A program made the position numbers and the translations under genes. Positions 5,447-5,800 of a DNA stretch of 5,800 nucleotides are shown in pieces. Each line of letters opens with the position of its first letter. Position 1 is the stretch's first letter. A model generated the notes under the pieces. It had not been told where the DNA came from and ran no database searches. It saw only the letters and a list, made by a program, of their open reading frames with translations. Source of the DNA: Bacteroidales bacterium. GTDB taxonomy: Bacteria > Bacteroidota > Bacteroidia > Bacteroidales > Muribaculaceae. The DNA is taken from NCBI GenBank assembly GCA_900752535.1, contig CAADVV010000195.1:1-5800 (forward strand), written 5' to 3'.

Positions 5447-5456
5447 TCGCTCAGAA

Positions 5457-5800
5457 ATGACAATGGACAATTTACTCCCGTTTACAGATTCTATTTCAGA
5501 CTCGGCGCGTCCGCTGGTCATCTCCGGCCCGTGTAGTGCAGAGTCGCGCGAACAGGTGCTGACCACCGCTGAAGGTCTTGCTGCTGCCGGCGTCCCGATA
5601 TTTAGGGCCGGAATTTGGAAGCCGCGCACAAAACCCGGATGTTTCGAGGGTGTCGGTGCCGTTGGCCTGGACTGGCTCCGCGAGGTCAGGAAAAAGTTCG
5701 GCATGCTGACAGCCACAGAGGTTGCTAACCGCGATCATGTCGAGGCGGCTGTCCGCGCCGGCGTCGACATTTTGTGGATTGGCGCCCCGACACACACACA
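5457..5800 (+). CDS. 3-deoxy-7-phosphoheptulonate (DAHP) synthase, class I, N-terminal 114 residues (cut by window edge)
   Basis: The frame runs open to the edge. After a short variable N-terminus the protein reads RPLVISGPCSAES (18-30), RAGIWKPRTKPG (50-61), CFEGVG (62-67), TATEVANRDHV (85-95) and VDILWIGA (103-110). These are the beta-barrel motifs of class I DAHP synthase of the KDO8P-synthase-like type, with GPCSAES and the Lys of WKPRTKPG at the active site. The enzyme condenses phosphoenolpyruvate and erythrose 4-phosphate, the first step of the shikimate pathway in the cytoplasm. In Bacteroidales such proteins are often fused at the C-terminus to a type II chorismate mutase; that part would lie outside the window. 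ATG 5457 and ATG 5463 are both possible starts; the second leaves a longer leader. The family normally continues WIGAR-T; here the last codons read P-T-H-T from a CA repeat at the very end, which is odd. Confidence 0.9.
   Translation, partial: MTMDNLLPFTDSISDSARPLVISGPCSAESREQVLTTAEGLAAAGVPIFRAGIWKPRTKPGCFEGVGAVGLDWLREVRKKFGMLTATEVANRDHVEAAVRAGVDILWIGAPTHT

Larger units (their letters stand above)
4912..5456. other. Regulatory-looking gap before the DAHP synthase gene, 545 nt
   Basis: From left to right it holds the operon terminator (4933-4985), an A/T-rich stretch with four small inverted repeats (5006-5085), a promoter (5187-5218), a six-codon aromatic leader frame (5221-5241), a strong terminator (5259-5289), two more small inverted repeats (5301-5313, 5378-5391) and a second promoter (5416-5446). 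No protein-length frame in it looks genuine. Its length and density of signals are much higher than in the other plus-strand gap (3165-3301). Confidence 0.6.

Overview
The window looks like chromosomal DNA from a member of the Bacteroidota, most likely Bacteroidales. A Muribaculaceae-like genome is possible, but that is only an impression. Several putative promoters fit the Bacteroides-type pattern TTTG / 18-20 nt / TAnnTTTG. Start codons lack Shine-Dalgarno sequences. The proteins (PlsB-like acyltransferase, META-domain lipoprotein, LicD, DUF3108, Bacteroidales-type DAHP synthase) are typical of that group. No tRNA, rRNA, CRISPR array, insertion sequence or phage gene was seen.

Left part, minus strand (1-2090): a glycerolipid acyltransferase (571-1749) overlaps by ATGA a membrane-anchored metallophosphoesterase (from 574, cut by the window edge). 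A good minus-strand promoter lies at 2060-2090, which implies a leader of about 300 nt before the acyltransferase. A 17-codon upstream frame ends on the acyltransferase start codon. 

Middle part, plus strand (2162-4985): a divergent promoter drives a lipoprotein with two META domains (2286-3164), closed by a strong hairpin terminator. The next promoter starts inside that terminator's T-tract and drives a two-gene operon: a LicD-family phosphotransferase (3302-4153) overlapping by ATGA a secreted DUF3108 protein (4150-4911), closed by a 13-bp hairpin. The licD gene carries an uninterrupted run of 11 C. Gain or loss of one C gives a stop within a few codons, so this is a candidate phase-variation switch for surface decoration.

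Right part (4912-5800): a 545-nt gene-free region precedes the 5' end of a class I DAHP synthase gene (5457 to the edge), the entry step of aromatic amino acid synthesis. The region holds a cluster of small palindromes, a first promoter, a six-codon frame encoding M-C-F-S-W-Y, a strong intrinsic terminator with a GAGA tetraloop, and a second promoter almost touching the DAHP synthase start. A tiny frame containing Phe, Trp and Tyr, followed by a terminator and then an aromatic-pathway gene, looks like a transcription attenuator. No clean antiterminator was found, and the predicted transcription start sits uncomfortably close to the leader ATG. This region and the poly-C licD are the two most interesting signals here.
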